A DNA stretch of 64,000 bases from Proteus faecis (GTDB lineage Bacteria; Pseudomonadota; Gammaproteobacteria; Enterobacterales; Enterobacteriaceae), in assembly GCF_003144395.1 (NCBI RefSeq), contig NZ_PENZ01000028.1, positions 62,001-126,000 of the forward strand. The letters are read 5' to 3'. Position 1 is the first letter of the stretch. Each line of letters begins with the position of its first letter. The position numbers and the translations under genes are program-made. Of the stretch, positions 29,404 through 39,048 are shown in pieces. The notes beneath the pieces were generated by a model that saw only the letters and a program-made list of their open reading frames with translations, was not told the origin of the DNA and did not search any database.

Positions 29404-29579
29404 AAGAATAAACGTCGCATTTAGGGGAATAGTTCAAGATATGCTACCATCAATAGAAGTCGCTGTACCAGTTAAGCCATGTTAATCATTGGAATTTTTG
29501 CAGTAATAGCGTTTAATACAGCGTTATAACCGTATACACTACTAAACACGTAGCACAGATTTTATGTCAGGAAGGAATC

Positions 29580-29909
29580 ATGTCCGCACAACCCGTTGAT
29601 CTTCAAATTTTTGGGCGTTCATTACGTGTCAATTGCCCACCAGAACAAAGAGATGCTTTACTGGCTTCTGCTGCTGAACTGGAACAACGATTACAAGATC
29701 TCAAAGAACGTAGTGGTGTTTCCAATACAGAGCACTTAATTTTTATCGTGGCATTAAATATGAGTCATGAGTTGGCAGAAGAAAAGTTAAAAACCAGAGA
29801 CTATGCCTACAACATGGAAGAGAAGATAAAAATGCTACAACAATCCATTGAACAAGCTTTACACGATCAAGGCAAGCACCATGATCGCACTTTTTCAACA
29901 GCGAAGTAG
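29580..29909 (+). CDS. zapA: Cell division protein ZapA
   Basis: A cytosolic protein that bundles FtsZ filaments and supports the Z ring. The 109-residue product has the globular head with the ZapA pattern [22 protein letters not shown] (6-27) and a C-terminal coiled coil (about 65-100). GGAAGG lies 5-10 bases before the ATG. It is followed by the 6S RNA gene and fau, the conserved enterobacterial arrangement. Confidence 0.96.
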   Translation: MSAQPVDLQIFGRSLRVNCPPEQRDALLASAAELEQRLQDLKERSGVSNTEHLIFIVALNMSHELAEEKLKTRDYAYNMEEKIKMLQQSIEQALHDQGKHHDRTFSTAK

Positions 29910-30018
29910 ATTTGTTCAGAAAGCATGCGTACACCACGAAATTCACAGATAATAGGTTGCTTTCTACAATTAAAATAATACAATAGTTCATAGATAAGGT
30001 GCTTAACGCACCCACCAA

Positions 30019-30202
30019 ATTTCTCTGAGATGTTTGCCAGCGGGCCAGTCCCCTGAGCCGATATTCGAAACACATAGAACGTGGTGATCTGTTGCTTGTG
30101 AGCATACCCGATTCGTTCAGGCAGCCTAATGGTAGCAACACTATGTTCACCTTGGACCATGGGTTCAAGGGTTACAGCTTGCGGCGGCATCTTGGAGACC
30201 CC
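30019..30202 (+). ncRNA. ssrS: 6S RNA
   Basis: A 184-base RNA that binds the sigma-70 RNA polymerase holoenzyme and mimics an open promoter. The sequence closely follows E. coli 6S RNA at both ends (ATTTCTCTGAGATGTTTG at the start, GCGGCGGCATCTTGGAGA at the end). The internal conserved parts AGCGGGCCAGTCCCCTGAGCC and GGGTTCAAGGGTTACAGC are present, and the middle is diverged. The position between zapA and fau is the conserved one. The ends are placed by analogy with E. coli. Confidence 0.96.
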
Positions 30203-30207
30203 TACTA

Positions 30208-30259
30208 AAGTTCTAAACATTAGGTATTTTATAACTACTTAGTGTTTAGAACTTTTTTT
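30208..30259 (+). terminator. Rho-independent terminator after 6S RNA
   Basis: A 15-base stem AAGTTCTAAACATTA / TAGTGTTTAGAACTT (one G-U pair) followed by TTTTTT. Confidence 0.85.
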
Positions 30260-30372
30260 ATGCTTCTATTCTCATATCTTCAACTTCTTCGCTTTCTTAC
30301 CTCTAAAGTGTGATAAATTGATTAGAATGATGGTTTCAGCTTAATACCAAGCACTTATTGATGGATTAATGA

Positions 30373-30966
30373 ATGACGCATACTTCACTTTTTCAACAAA
30401 GAGATGAAATCCGCAAAACTATTCGCCAAAAACGACGTTTACTGACATTAGACGAACAACAACAGGCAGCTGAACAATTATGTAAGCAAGTTCTTTCTCA
30501 CCCCAAAATCAAACATGCACAAACTATCGCACTGTTTCTTTCTTTTGATGGTGAAATTGATACATCTCCTTTGATCTCTCAGCTGTGGGCATTAAATAAA
30601 CAGGTTTGCTTACCTGTATTACATCCATTTCATCGTCATCACCTCCTTTTTTTACGCTACACACCTTCTACTGTATTAGTTAAAAATCGCTTTAATATTT
30701 CTGAGCCTCCTTTAAATGTGAATATGGTTATTCCTATCTCTGATATTGATATTATTTTTACACCGTTAGTGGCTTTTGATGCACTAGGCCAACGATTAGG
30801 TATGGGAGGCGGTTTTTACGATAGAACATTAGAAAACTGGCAACAGAAATCATTTTACCCAATGGGGCTTGCTCATACTTGCCAACAAGTTGAATATCTC
30901 CCGACCGCTACTTGGGATGTTCCATTGCCTGAAATTATTACACCAACAAAAGTATGGCACTTTTAA
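30373..30966 (+). CDS. fau: 5-formyltetrahydrofolate cyclo-ligase
   Basis: Converts 5-formyl-THF to 5,10-methenyl-THF using ATP, returning stored folate to the one-carbon pool that gcvTHP also serves. The 197-residue product (E. coli YgfA/Fau) has the basic N-terminal helix DEIRKTIRQKRR, the substrate loop FLSFDGEIDTSPLI and the ATP-binding signature LGMGGGFYDRTLENW (about 152-166). It follows 6S RNA; a transcript linking ssrS with this gene is known in E. coli, though here a strong terminator stands between them. Confidence 0.95.
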   Translation: MTHTSLFQQRDEIRKTIRQKRRLLTLDEQQQAAEQLCKQVLSHPKIKHAQTIALFLSFDGEIDTSPLISQLWALNKQVCLPVLHPFHRHHLLFLRYTPSTVLVKNRFNISEPPLNVNMVIPISDIDIIFTPLVAFDALGQRLGMGGGFYDRTLENWQQKSFYPMGLAHTCQQVEYLPTATWDVPLPEIITPTKVWHF

Positions 30967-31083
30967 TTTAAGTTTATATTAATACGTAGTTATATCATCT
31001 TTGTTTTTTTATATTTTTTTTAATTGAATTAATATCTAATAACTCTTTTATATAAAATAATTATAAAGGAGTTTAGACGAGAA

Positions 31084-33144
31084 ATGAAATCTAATATAGA
31101 AAAAATAATAATAAGCATTAATATAATTCTAGAAATAATGGGAAAAGAAAAAAATACATCAAGCAATCAAAACACTATCAAATCATTAGAAGATAACTAT
31201 AATTTCAAGTTAAAATCAAAAAAAATAGATGTCTTAATTAACACCCCATTATTACAGCCTGTTATTTTCTTTGATGAAAAAAACGAGCCATTCATTTTAT
31301 TAAAGAGCAATCAACAAGAATTTCTTATTTTTTCCATAGAAAGAAAGGAAACCGAAATTTTAACTAAAGAAAATTTTATTAAAGTTTGCACGGGTGCAAT
31401 ATATCATCTTGAATTTAAAAACAAAAGTTACTTTAATATTTCTTGGTTTTTCCCTGTTTTTATGAAATATAAAAAAACATTTTATAGTATTTTATTCTAT
31501 GCATTTACACTTCAACTATTAGCACTATCCTCTCCTCTAGTGATCCAAGTTATTATGGATAAAGTTATTATTCATAAAGCGCTATCTACTTTAGACGTAT
31601 TAATTATAGGTTTAATTTTCATTGCTATTTCAGAAGGTGTGTTAAAGGGAATAAGAGAATATATATATCAACACACTGCAAATAAGATTGATATATTATT
31701 AAGTCTAAAACTGACATCTCATTTATTTAAATTACCACTCAGTTATTTTAAATCTCGTCCAACGGGAACCATTGTTTCTAGAGTTAAAGAGTTAGATATT
31801 ATTAGAGATTTTATTACAAATATATTATTAATGGCTTTAGTTGATTTTTCGTTTATGTTTATTTTTATTGGTGTTATGGCGATATTATCTCTAAAGTTGA
31901 CAATTATATTTCTTCTCACTATTCCTCTCTATTTTATTTTTGCAAAACTGCTATCACCAAAAATAGAAAAAAATGTTCAAGAATTATATGAAAAATCAGC
32001 GAGTAATGTGTCTTTTTTGACCGAAAGTTTAGGTGGAATAGAAACCATTAAAAGCCTTTCTCTTGAGCCAAGGTTTACCCAGCAATGGCACGAACAAATT
32101 CATCAATTAACCAATAAGGGATTAAAATTACAGAACATTGATAATTTCTCCCATTACATTATTTCAATTCTACATAAAATAACCGTAGCCACTATTTTAT
32201 GGTTAGGTGCTTATGAAGTTATTTCACTATCAATGACTATCGGCCAGCTTATTGCATTTAACATGTTACTTAGTCAATGTTTACAGCCACTAGGAAAATC
32301 AATAGATATCTGGGGGAAATATATAAGAACAAAAGCAGCAATTTATAATTTACAAGATATTCTTAACCTTCCCCAAGAACAAGAAAAGGCAACGGTAAAA
32401 AATAAACTAAAAGGTGAAATCACGTTCAATCAGGTAAATTTTTACTATAAAGATAAAACTGCACCTATTTTAAATGATCTCTCAATTCATATTAAACCTA
32501 ATGAGATCATTGGAATTGTTGGTACATCAGGTTCAGGAAAAAGTACGTTAGCAAAAATGATTGCGGGACTTTATACACCGCAAACAGGTTTAATTACTCT
32601 CGATGGGATCCCTATTTCTCAAATTAACCCTATATCATTACGCCAGCAAGTAGGTTACATCCTACAAGATAATTATCTCTTTCATTTAAGTGTATTTAAT
32701 AACATTCGATTATCTGTTCCAGATGCCTCTTTAGATCAAGTTATCTCCGTCGCTAAATTAGCAGGTGCGCATGATTTTATACTTAAACTTCCTCTTGGTT
32801 ATGACACCATAATTACTGAAGGTGGAACCTCATTATCTGGTGGGCAACGTCAACGCATTGCTATTGCAAGAGCTCTTTTACCAGAACCAAAAATATTAAT
32901 CTTCGATGAAGCAACAAGTGCACTTGATGATGAATCTCAGGCAATTATACAACGTCATTTACCTTATATCGCTAGAAATAAAACGGTTATTATTATTGCT
33001 CATAGATTATCAACAACAAAAATATGTAATCGTATTTTATTTTTAGAAAAAGGTCATATTGTAGAACAAGGAAGTCATGAAACTCTTATAAAAAAAGAGG
33101 GGCACTATAAAAAACTTTTAGCATTTCAACAGGGTAATAAATAA
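31084..33144 (+). CDS. Type I secretion ABC transporter (HlyB/RtxB-like), first of two
   Basis: A 686-residue inner-membrane exporter. Residues 1-130 are a short, diverged C39-peptidase-like domain with no evident catalytic cysteine. Residues about 140-430 form the six-helix transmembrane domain, and the C-terminal ATPase has Walker A GTSGSGKST (480-488), signature LSGGQRQR (from 584), Walker B ILIFDEATSALD and the H-loop IIAHRLST, all intact. The closest family picture is HlyB of RTX toxin exporters. A ribosome binding site AAGGAG lies 12 bases before the ATG. Its stop overlaps the start of the HlyD-like gene (TAATG). The first 400 bases are strikingly AT-rich. Confidence 0.9.
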   Translation: MKSNIEKIIISINIILEIMGKEKNTSSNQNTIKSLEDNYNFKLKSKKIDVLINTPLLQPVIFFDEKNEPFILLKSNQQEFLIFSIERKETEILTKENFIKVCTGAIYHLEFKNKSYFNISWFFPVFMKYKKTFYSILFYAFTLQLLALSSPLVIQVIMDKVIIHKALSTLDVLIIGLIFIAISEGVLKGIREYIYQHTANKIDILLSLKLTSHLFKLPLSYFKSRPTGTIVSRVKELDIIRDFITNILLMALVDFSFMFIFIGVMAILSLKLTIIFLLTIPLYFIFAKLLSPKIEKNVQELYEKSASNVSFLTESLGGIETIKSLSLEPRFTQQWHEQIHQLTNKGLKLQNIDNFSHYIISILHKITVATILWLGAYEVISLSMTIGQLIAFNMLLSQCLQPLGKSIDIWGKYIRTKAAIYNLQDILNLPQEQEKATVKNKLKGEITFNQVNFYYKDKTAPILNDLSIHIKPNEIIGIVGTSGSGKSTLAKMIAGLYTPQTGLITLDGIPISQINPISLRQQVGYILQDNYLFHLSVFNNIRLSVPDASLDQVISVAKLAGAHDFILKLPLGYDTIITEGGTSLSGGQRQRIAIARALLPEPKILIFDEATSALDDESQAIIQRHLPYIARNKTVIIIAHRLSTTKICNRILFLEKGHIVEQGSHETLIKKEGHYKKLLAFQQGNK

Positions 33145-34514
33145 TGAAATTTAATCTTAAATCACTTAATCTTTTTTCTTTTAAAAAATTTTTTATAAAA
33201 AAAGAAAAAATTAATTATGATTTTTATCCAAACCATATTGCATTAATTGAAAAACCACATACACCTTATAGCCATTATATTGCAATGTTACTTTCATTGA
33301 GTGTAGTAATATTACTATTTTGGTCTTATATTGGAAAGCTCGATATTCAAGCACCTGCAATAGGAAAATTAATCGTTTCAGGACATTCTCAGCGCATTCA
33401 AGTCTATGAACATAGTCGCTTAATGGAGATCCATGTTGAAAATGGTCAATTTGTTAATCAAGGTGATCCATTATTAACACTTGATGTTTTAGGGGTTGAC
33501 GAAGAAATTAAAAAACTTCAGAGTCAGATAAAAATAACCTCATTATTAAAAACTCGCTATCAAGCATTAAACCAGAATGTTATACCTCAATCACTTAATC
33601 ACTATAACTTACTGGATAGTAAAACACAGCAGTCTGTCGTTTTAAGTTATCAAAAAGAAAAAGAAGAGTTTGATTCTATTCTAAAAGGTATCGATACAGA
33701 AATAGAAATTTTGCATAAAAACAAAGCATTAATTAAAAAAGATCTTAATTCATTAATTATATTAAAAAATAATATTGAACATCGTTTTAATATTATTAAA
33801 TCACTTTATGATAAAAAAATAATCAGCAAAATGGAATATTTAGAGAATGAAAAAGAACTTATTGATATTAATAGCAAAATAGCAACAAAAACTTCAGAGT
33901 CATCAATTTTATTAAGTCAAGAAAAACACCTTCAAGATAGCCTTGCTCAAACCAAAAAGAAGAAAGCGTTAGAGTGGTATGATAAATACAAACAATATGA
34001 AAATGAATTAGTTACTTATACACAAAGTTTAAATCATTTACAAAAAAGACAGCAATTAAAAATCATCAAAGCGCCTGTTTCTGGTACTGTTCAGCAACGA
34101 GAAGTTCATACGCTTGGTGCAGTTTTACAACCTTCTCAAAATCTTATGGTAATTGTACCTGAAACCCAAAGGAATATTGCTGAAGTTAATATTTTAAATA
34201 AAGATATTGGTTTCATACGTAAAGATCAAAAAGCAATTGTAAAAATTGATGCCTTTCCTTATACACGATATGGCACCATTAATGGAAAAATTATTAATAT
34301 TGCGAAAGATTCAGTCCAACATGAGCAATTAGGATTAGTTTATCCTGCTTTTATTGAATTAGATGAACAATTTATCAAAACGGAAAATGAAGAATACCCA
34401 TTAACTGCAGGAATGTCTTTAGTTGCTGAAATTATTATCGATAAAAGACGAGTCATTGATTATTTATTAACGCCAATAGATATTTATCGACATGAAGCAT
34501 TAAGAGAAAAATAA
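33144..34514 (+). CDS. Type I secretion membrane fusion protein (HlyD family)
   Basis: The periplasmic adaptor linking an inner-membrane ABC exporter to TolC. The 456-residue product has a short cytosolic N terminus, one membrane segment (about 48-66), a lipoyl-like half motif, a long coiled-coil hairpin (about 120-300), and a C-terminal part close to HlyD: KAPVSGTVQQREVHTLGAVLQP, then NKDIGFIRKDQKAIVKIDAFPYTRYG and a final VIDYLLTPI segment. The start codon overlaps the stop of the first ABC gene, and the second ABC gene follows 26 bases later. No TolC gene is in the window, so the cell's general TolC would be used. Confidence 0.92.
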   Translation: MKFNLKSLNLFSFKKFFIKKEKINYDFYPNHIALIEKPHTPYSHYIAMLLSLSVVILLFWSYIGKLDIQAPAIGKLIVSGHSQRIQVYEHSRLMEIHVENGQFVNQGDPLLTLDVLGVDEEIKKLQSQIKITSLLKTRYQALNQNVIPQSLNHYNLLDSKTQQSVVLSYQKEKEEFDSILKGIDTEIEILHKNKALIKKDLNSLIILKNNIEHRFNIIKSLYDKKIISKMEYLENEKELIDINSKIATKTSESSILLSQEKHLQDSLAQTKKKKALEWYDKYKQYENELVTYTQSLNHLQKRQQLKIIKAPVSGTVQQREVHTLGAVLQPSQNLMVIVPETQRNIAEVNILNKDIGFIRKDQKAIVKIDAFPYTRYGTINGKIINIAKDSVQHEQLGLVYPAFIELDEQFIKTENEEYPLTAGMSLVAEIIIDKRRVIDYLLTPIDIYRHEALREK

Positions 34515-34540
34515 TAACACCATAATTAAAGAAAATACAT

Positions 34541-36643
34541 ATGAAAAATAAAACACAATATGATTCATCTATTATTGATAGTCTACTCTATATATCTAAA
34601 ATAAATCAAAATGATTTAAAAAAAGAACAAATACTTCATTTTTTAGGTGATAGTAAAAAATTAACAAAGTGGAATATTATTGAAGTAGCAAACCTACTCA
34701 ATTTAAAGTGTAATTTTGATATTATTGATATCAATCACAACAATAATATTGTCGGCGATATATTAATAGAAATAGATAATTTTTGGTTTATTTTAAAAGA
34801 TAAGAAGAATGATGATTTATTTATTTTCAACCCTAAAGATAACACTTACAAAAAATACACTTTTTGTGTTGATAAAAAAATAAAAATATTGCGTGTCATT
34901 CAGTTTGAAAAAACATCTTTACTTGAAAAGTTTAGTTTAAAATGGTTCTTTCCTTCACTATTAAGGCAAAAAAAAATATTATGGTTCATTTTTATTCTCT
35001 CTTTTTGTACTCAATTATTCTCTTTAGCTAGCCCTATTATTTTTGAAAACTTTATTGATAAAGTATTAACGGGCAGAAGCTTATCTAATTTACATGTATT
35101 TGCATCTATTTTAGTTCTTATTGCGCTTATTGAACCCACTTATCTTTTTTTAAGAGATAAATTATATTCATTTGTCTCTTGTAAATTAGGTGCTGAATTT
35201 TCAGGTAAAACGTATCAACATCTAATTCGGCTACCAACTCAATTCTTTAATCAGCGCCAAGCAGGACAAATCATTTCTCGTCTACAAGAGCTCTCTAATA
35301 TTCGTCAATTTATAGCGGGTTCTGCTTTTATGATGGTACTTGATCTTATCTTTATTACCTTGTTTATCTCTATAATGTTTTATTATTCAACATTATTAAC
35401 ATGGATAACATTAGGTGCGCTTACACTCTATTTTCTAACTTGGATTATTTTAGGCCCCATTATTCGTCATTGGGTTGAAGTGGAATATAAAGCCAATGCG
35501 GAAAACACAAGCTTACTAACAGAATCAATCAATGGTATTGATACAATAAAAATTACAGCAACAGAAATTTATTTTCTTAAAAAATGGCAACATAAGCTAA
35601 CTTATCATATTCTTGCCCGTTTTTCTGGCGCTAAAAAAGCATTATTAGCGCAACAGATAATCATGACGATACACAAAATAGCGACCGCGATTATTTTATG
35701 GTATGGCGTGAAACGAGTCATGGACATGCAAATGACAATAGGCGAGCTAATTGCATTTAATATGTTCGCGGCACATATTACCCAACCTATTTTACGCTTA
35801 GCACAAATATGGCAAGACTTTCAGCAAACCACCGTGTCATTACAGCGCATTGGTGAAATTTTAAATACACAAACAGAACTCCAGCACCAAGGATTAACCT
35901 CTTTACCAAGTATTAGTGGTGAAATTACGTTTTCTCATGTTAATTTTCGCTATGCTGATAATACACCTGAAGTGATTAAAAATATTTCATTATCGATTCC
36001 TGCGGGAAAATTCATTGGCATTACAGGACCTTCAGGCTCAGGAAAAAGTACCTTAACCCGTTTAATTCAACGCTTTTATACACCACAACAAGGACAAATT
36101 TATATTGATGGAATGGATATAGCCATTGCAGATCCACTTTCTTTAAGACAGAGTATGGGCATTGTTTTACAAGATAGTTTTTTGTTTAGTGGCACTATTG
36201 CAGAAAATATTCGTTTATCAAAACCTTATTGTCATGAAGATGAAATATATGAGGCAGCAAAACTTGCTGGGGCCTTTGATTTCATACAGCAATTACCACA
36301 AAAATTTAATACTCAAGTTGGAGAAAGAGGTAGTCATTTATCTGGCGGACAGCGTCAGCGCATTGCATTAGCAAGAGCGCTATTGCCAAATCCACGTATT
36401 CTTCTTTTAGATGAGGCGACATCTGCTCTAGATTATGAATCTGAAGCAGAGATTTTAGCCAATTTACCTTTAATTTGTAAGAATAGAACGGTGATCAGTA
36501 TTGCCCATCGACTTAATACACTGGCTAATTCAGATTATATTTATGTCATTGATAAAGGTAGAATTACAGAAGAAGGCACCCATTCTAATTTATTAGAAAA
36601 TGGCTCGCTCTATTACCATCTGTGGAAACAACAAACTCAATAA
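34541..36643 (+). CDS. Type I secretion ABC transporter (HlyB/RtxE-like), second of two
   Basis: A 700-residue exporter with the same layout as the first: a diverged N-terminal C39-like domain (about 1-130, no catalytic triad seen), transmembrane domain (about 145-440), and ATPase with Walker A GPSGSGKST (496-504), LSGGQRQR (from 600), Walker B ILLLDEATSALD and SIAHRLNT. Both copies keep all ATPase motifs, so both sites of a heterodimer could be active. Two ABC genes flanking one HlyD gene is the arrangement of rtxB-rtxD-rtxE in MARTX loci. No toxin or activator gene is adjacent. The N-terminal codons are more AT-rich than the ATPase part. Confidence 0.9.
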   Translation: MKNKTQYDSSIIDSLLYISKINQNDLKKEQILHFLGDSKKLTKWNIIEVANLLNLKCNFDIIDINHNNNIVGDILIEIDNFWFILKDKKNDDLFIFNPKDNTYKKYTFCVDKKIKILRVIQFEKTSLLEKFSLKWFFPSLLRQKKILWFIFILSFCTQLFSLASPIIFENFIDKVLTGRSLSNLHVFASILVLIALIEPTYLFLRDKLYSFVSCKLGAEFSGKTYQHLIRLPTQFFNQRQAGQIISRLQELSNIRQFIAGSAFMMVLDLIFITLFISIMFYYSTLLTWITLGALTLYFLTWIILGPIIRHWVEVEYKANAENTSLLTESINGIDTIKITATEIYFLKKWQHKLTYHILARFSGAKKALLAQQIIMTIHKIATAIILWYGVKRVMDMQMTIGELIAFNMFAAHITQPILRLAQIWQDFQQTTVSLQRIGEILNTQTELQHQGLTSLPSISGEITFSHVNFRYADNTPEVIKNISLSIPAGKFIGITGPSGSGKSTLTRLIQRFYTPQQGQIYIDGMDIAIADPLSLRQSMGIVLQDSFLFSGTIAENIRLSKPYCHEDEIYEAAKLAGAFDFIQQLPQKFNTQVGERGSHLSGGQRQRIALARALLPNPRILLLDEATSALDYESEAEILANLPLICKNRTVISIAHRLNTLANSDYIYVIDKGRITEEGTHSNLLENGSLYYHLWKQQTQ

Positions 36644-36658
36644 TGGACAATTAAATAA

Positions 36659-36681
36659 AAAGGCTCGATTACCGAGCCTTT
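36659..36681 (-). terminator. Rho-independent terminator of serA
   Basis: Stem AAAGGCTCG / CGAGCCTTT with a five-base loop. On the minus strand it is followed by TTTATTTAATT. It lies between the convergent secretion operon and serA. Confidence 0.8.
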
Positions 36682-36709
36682 GATACATTAATTAATATTA
36701 TCAGAAAAA

Positions 36710-37960
36710 TTAGTACAGCATACGAGCACGAATTGTGCCAGGTAATGCTTTGATTTTTTGTAACACTAATTCAGCTTGAGCCTTAGTTTGAGTTGTAATA
36801 TCAATCACAACATAACCGACGTTACCTGATGTACGTAAATACTGTGCAGCTACATTGATATTTTCTTCAGTAAACACTTTGTTGATACTATTCATCATAC
36901 CCGGACGGTTTTCATGAATATGCAGTAAACGGTTTACATCATCACCATGGCTTGGCAGAGAGACTTCAGGGAAGTTAACAGCAGATAGCGTAGAGCCATT
37001 ATCTGAATATTTCGCTAATTTACCTGCAACTTCATAGCCAATATTTTCTTGAGCTTCTTGAGTTGAACCACCAATATGTGGAGTTAAGATCACATTATCA
37101 AATTTGATAAGTTCAGAAACAAACGGATCGTTCGGATCGTTATTTGCTCCCGGCTCCGTAGGGAATACGTCAACTGCAGCACCAGATAAATGCTTTGATT
37201 CTAGAGCTTGTGATAACGCAGGAATATCAACCACAGTACCACGAGAAGCATTGATCAGAATTGAGCCTGGTTTCATACGCTGAATTTCTTCATGCCCAAT
37301 CATATTTTTTGTTGACGGTGTTTCTGGCACATGTAAGCTGACGATGTCACTCATATTCAACAGTTCAGAGAGATGACGAATTTGAGTTGCATTACCTAAT
37401 GGCAGTTTGTTTTCGATATCATAGAAATAGACATCTAGACCCACACTTTCAGCCAAAATACCTAACTGTGTACCAATGTGACCATAGCCAATAATACCCA
37501 GTTTTTTACCGCGAGCTTCAAAACAGCCTTTGGCTTGTTTATCCCAAATTCCACGATGCGCTTTCGCGCTTGCTTCAGGGATACGACGCAATAATAACAG
37601 TAATTCACCAAGCACCATCTCAGCCACGGAACGAGTGTTTGAGAAAGGCGCGTTAAAAACAGGAATACCGCGACGAGCAGCAGCATCTAAATCAACTTGA
37701 TTAGTACCGATACAGAAGCATCCCACAGCGACTAATTTTTCAGCCGCGGCAAAAATTTCTTCTGTTAAATGAGTGCGGGAACGAAGCCCCACAAAACGAG
37801 CATCGCGGATAGCTTCTTTTAATTCTTCGTCCGATAATGCGCCTTTGTGATATTCAATATTGGTGTAACCCGCAGCTCTTAAATTTTCTACTGCACTTTG
37901 ATGCACCCCTTCAAGGAGTAGAAACTTTATCTTTTCTTTTTCCAAAGATACTTTGACCAT
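36710..37960 (-). CDS. serA: D-3-phosphoglycerate dehydrogenase
   Basis: Catalyses the first step of serine synthesis. The 416-residue product has the substrate domain, the NAD-binding GIIGYGHIGTQLGILAE (about 157-173), the catalytic Arg, Glu and His (His in LTPHIGGSTQEAQENIG, about 296), and a C-terminal ACT domain that binds serine for feedback inhibition (HIHENRPGMMNSINKVF, about 344-360). Length is close to the 410 of E. coli. A CRP-like site lies about 200 bases upstream. rpiA is upstream on the same strand, behind its own terminator. Confidence 0.97.
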   Translation of the reverse strand: MVKVSLEKEKIKFLLLEGVHQSAVENLRAAGYTNIEYHKGALSDEELKEAIRDARFVGLRSRTHLTEEIFAAAEKLVAVGCFCIGTNQVDLDAAARRGIPVFNAPFSNTRSVAEMVLGELLLLLRRIPEASAKAHRGIWDKQAKGCFEARGKKLGIIGYGHIGTQLGILAESVGLDVYFYDIENKLPLGNATQIRHLSELLNMSDIVSLHVPETPSTKNMIGHEEIQRMKPGSILINASRGTVVDIPALSQALESKHLSGAAVDVFPTEPGANNDPNDPFVSELIKFDNVILTPHIGGSTQEAQENIGYEVAGKLAKYSDNGSTLSAVNFPEVSLPSHGDDVNRLLHIHENRPGMMNSINKVFTEENINVAAQYLRTSGNVGYVVIDITTQTKAQAELVLQKIKALPGTIRARMLY

Positions 37961-38149
37961 TTACCCTGCCCTATCGTTATTACATTTAATGAAAACAAAA
38001 TCCTGTCTCATCAACATAACAAAAATAGATTTTGTGGCAATACAACCGATTGCCATGATGACAGAATAAGCGGTAAATAAAGTGATTTTCTACCGAGTAA
38101 AATGATTTTGACTTCGAAAATGGCAGGATTTTAAAGAGAGATATAACTA

Positions 38150-38171
38150 TCATGTGATATATATCACTGAA
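38150..38171. promoter_or_regulatory. CRP-like site upstream of serA
   Basis: TGTGA-TATATA-TCACT (38153-38168) within a longer palindrome matches the CRP consensus TGTGA-N6-TCACA at nine of ten core positions. An upstream serA promoter activated by CRP and repressed by Lrp is known in E. coli, so the site is in a plausible place. Confidence 0.6.
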
Positions 38172-38199
38172 TTTGCAGTTTCTAAAATAATTTAAAAAA

Positions 38200-38221
38200 A
38201 TAGGTAGCCATCGCTACCTAT
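38200..38221 (-). terminator. Rho-independent terminator of rpiA
   Basis: Stem ATAGGTAGC / GCTACCTAT with a four-base loop, followed on the minus strand by TTTTTTTAAATT, just after the rpiA stop. Confidence 0.85.
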
Positions 38222-38230
38222 CTTAAAAAA

Positions 38231-38887
38231 TTACTTAATAGTTTTCACACCTTCAGATGTGCCCATTAAAACAATGTTTGCGCCACGGTTAGCAAATAAT
38301 CCTACGGTTACAACCCCTGGAATACTGTTAATTTTGTTTTCCAGTTCAATAGGGTTAAGGATCGTTAAGTTATGAACGTCTAAAATAACGTTACCGTTAT
38401 CTGTTACTACGTTTTCGCGATATTCAGGCAAACCACCCAGTTTAACCAATTCACGAGCTACATAAGAGCGCGCCATTGGAATAACTTCAACAGGTAGAGG
38501 GAATTTACCTAATATATCAACTTGTTTAGATTCATCAACGATACAGATAAATGTTTTCGCTACACCAGCAATGATTTTTTCACGTGTTAATGCAGCCCCA
38601 CCACCTTTGATCATTTGCATCTGGTGGTTAATTTCATCAGCACCATCAACATAGATATCTAAAGAATCGACTTCATTACAGTCGAAAACAGGAATGCCGT
38701 AACTTTTTAATTTTGCAGTTGATGCCTCTGAACTTGAAACGGTGCCTTCAATTTGACCTTTCATTGTTGCTAATGCATCAATAAAGTGAGAAGCCGTAGA
38801 GCCAGTACCAACACCCACAATCGTGCCTGGTTTTACATATTCAAGCGCCGCCCAACCTACTGCTTTTTTCAATTCATCCTGAGTCAT
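38231..38887 (-). CDS. rpiA: Ribose-5-phosphate isomerase A
   Basis: Interconverts ribose-5-phosphate and ribulose-5-phosphate in the pentose phosphate pathway. The 218-residue product has the phosphate-binding [16 protein letters not shown] (about 21-36), the DGADEI segment with the catalytic Asp residues (about 81-86) and the catalytic Glu in [13 protein letters not shown]. It is a single gene ended by its own hairpin and divergent from argP, as in E. coli. Confidence 0.97.
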   Translation of the reverse strand: MTQDELKKAVGWAALEYVKPGTIVGVGTGSTASHFIDALATMKGQIEGTVSSSEASTAKLKSYGIPVFDCNEVDSLDIYVDGADEINHQMQMIKGGGAALTREKIIAGVAKTFICIVDESKQVDILGKFPLPVEVIPMARSYVARELVKLGGLPEYRENVVTDNGNVILDVHNLTILNPIELENKINSIPGVVTVGLFANRGANIVLMGTSEGVKTIK

Positions 38888-39048
38888 TTAAAAAAACCTT
38901 ATTTATCACATTAATGGATTAAGAATAGCATATTGCATTCAAAACTAGCACGAGACACATCAAAAACTGAGAAGCAACATTTTAACTCATTACAACGAAA
39001 AATATGGCATAGTAAGCGATAGAATATAAAATCGAAGAGAGTCTGTTA

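Noticed and set aside
29743..30220. Two minus-strand open frames of 117 and 141 codons
   Set aside because: They lie antisense to the end of zapA and to the 6S RNA gene, which fully explains the open sequence.
31084..31480. Active C39 bacteriocin-processing peptidase at the start of the first ABC exporter
   Set aside because: The domain is short and lacks the conserved catalytic cysteine near its N terminus, so it fits the inactive C39-like domain of RTX exporters.
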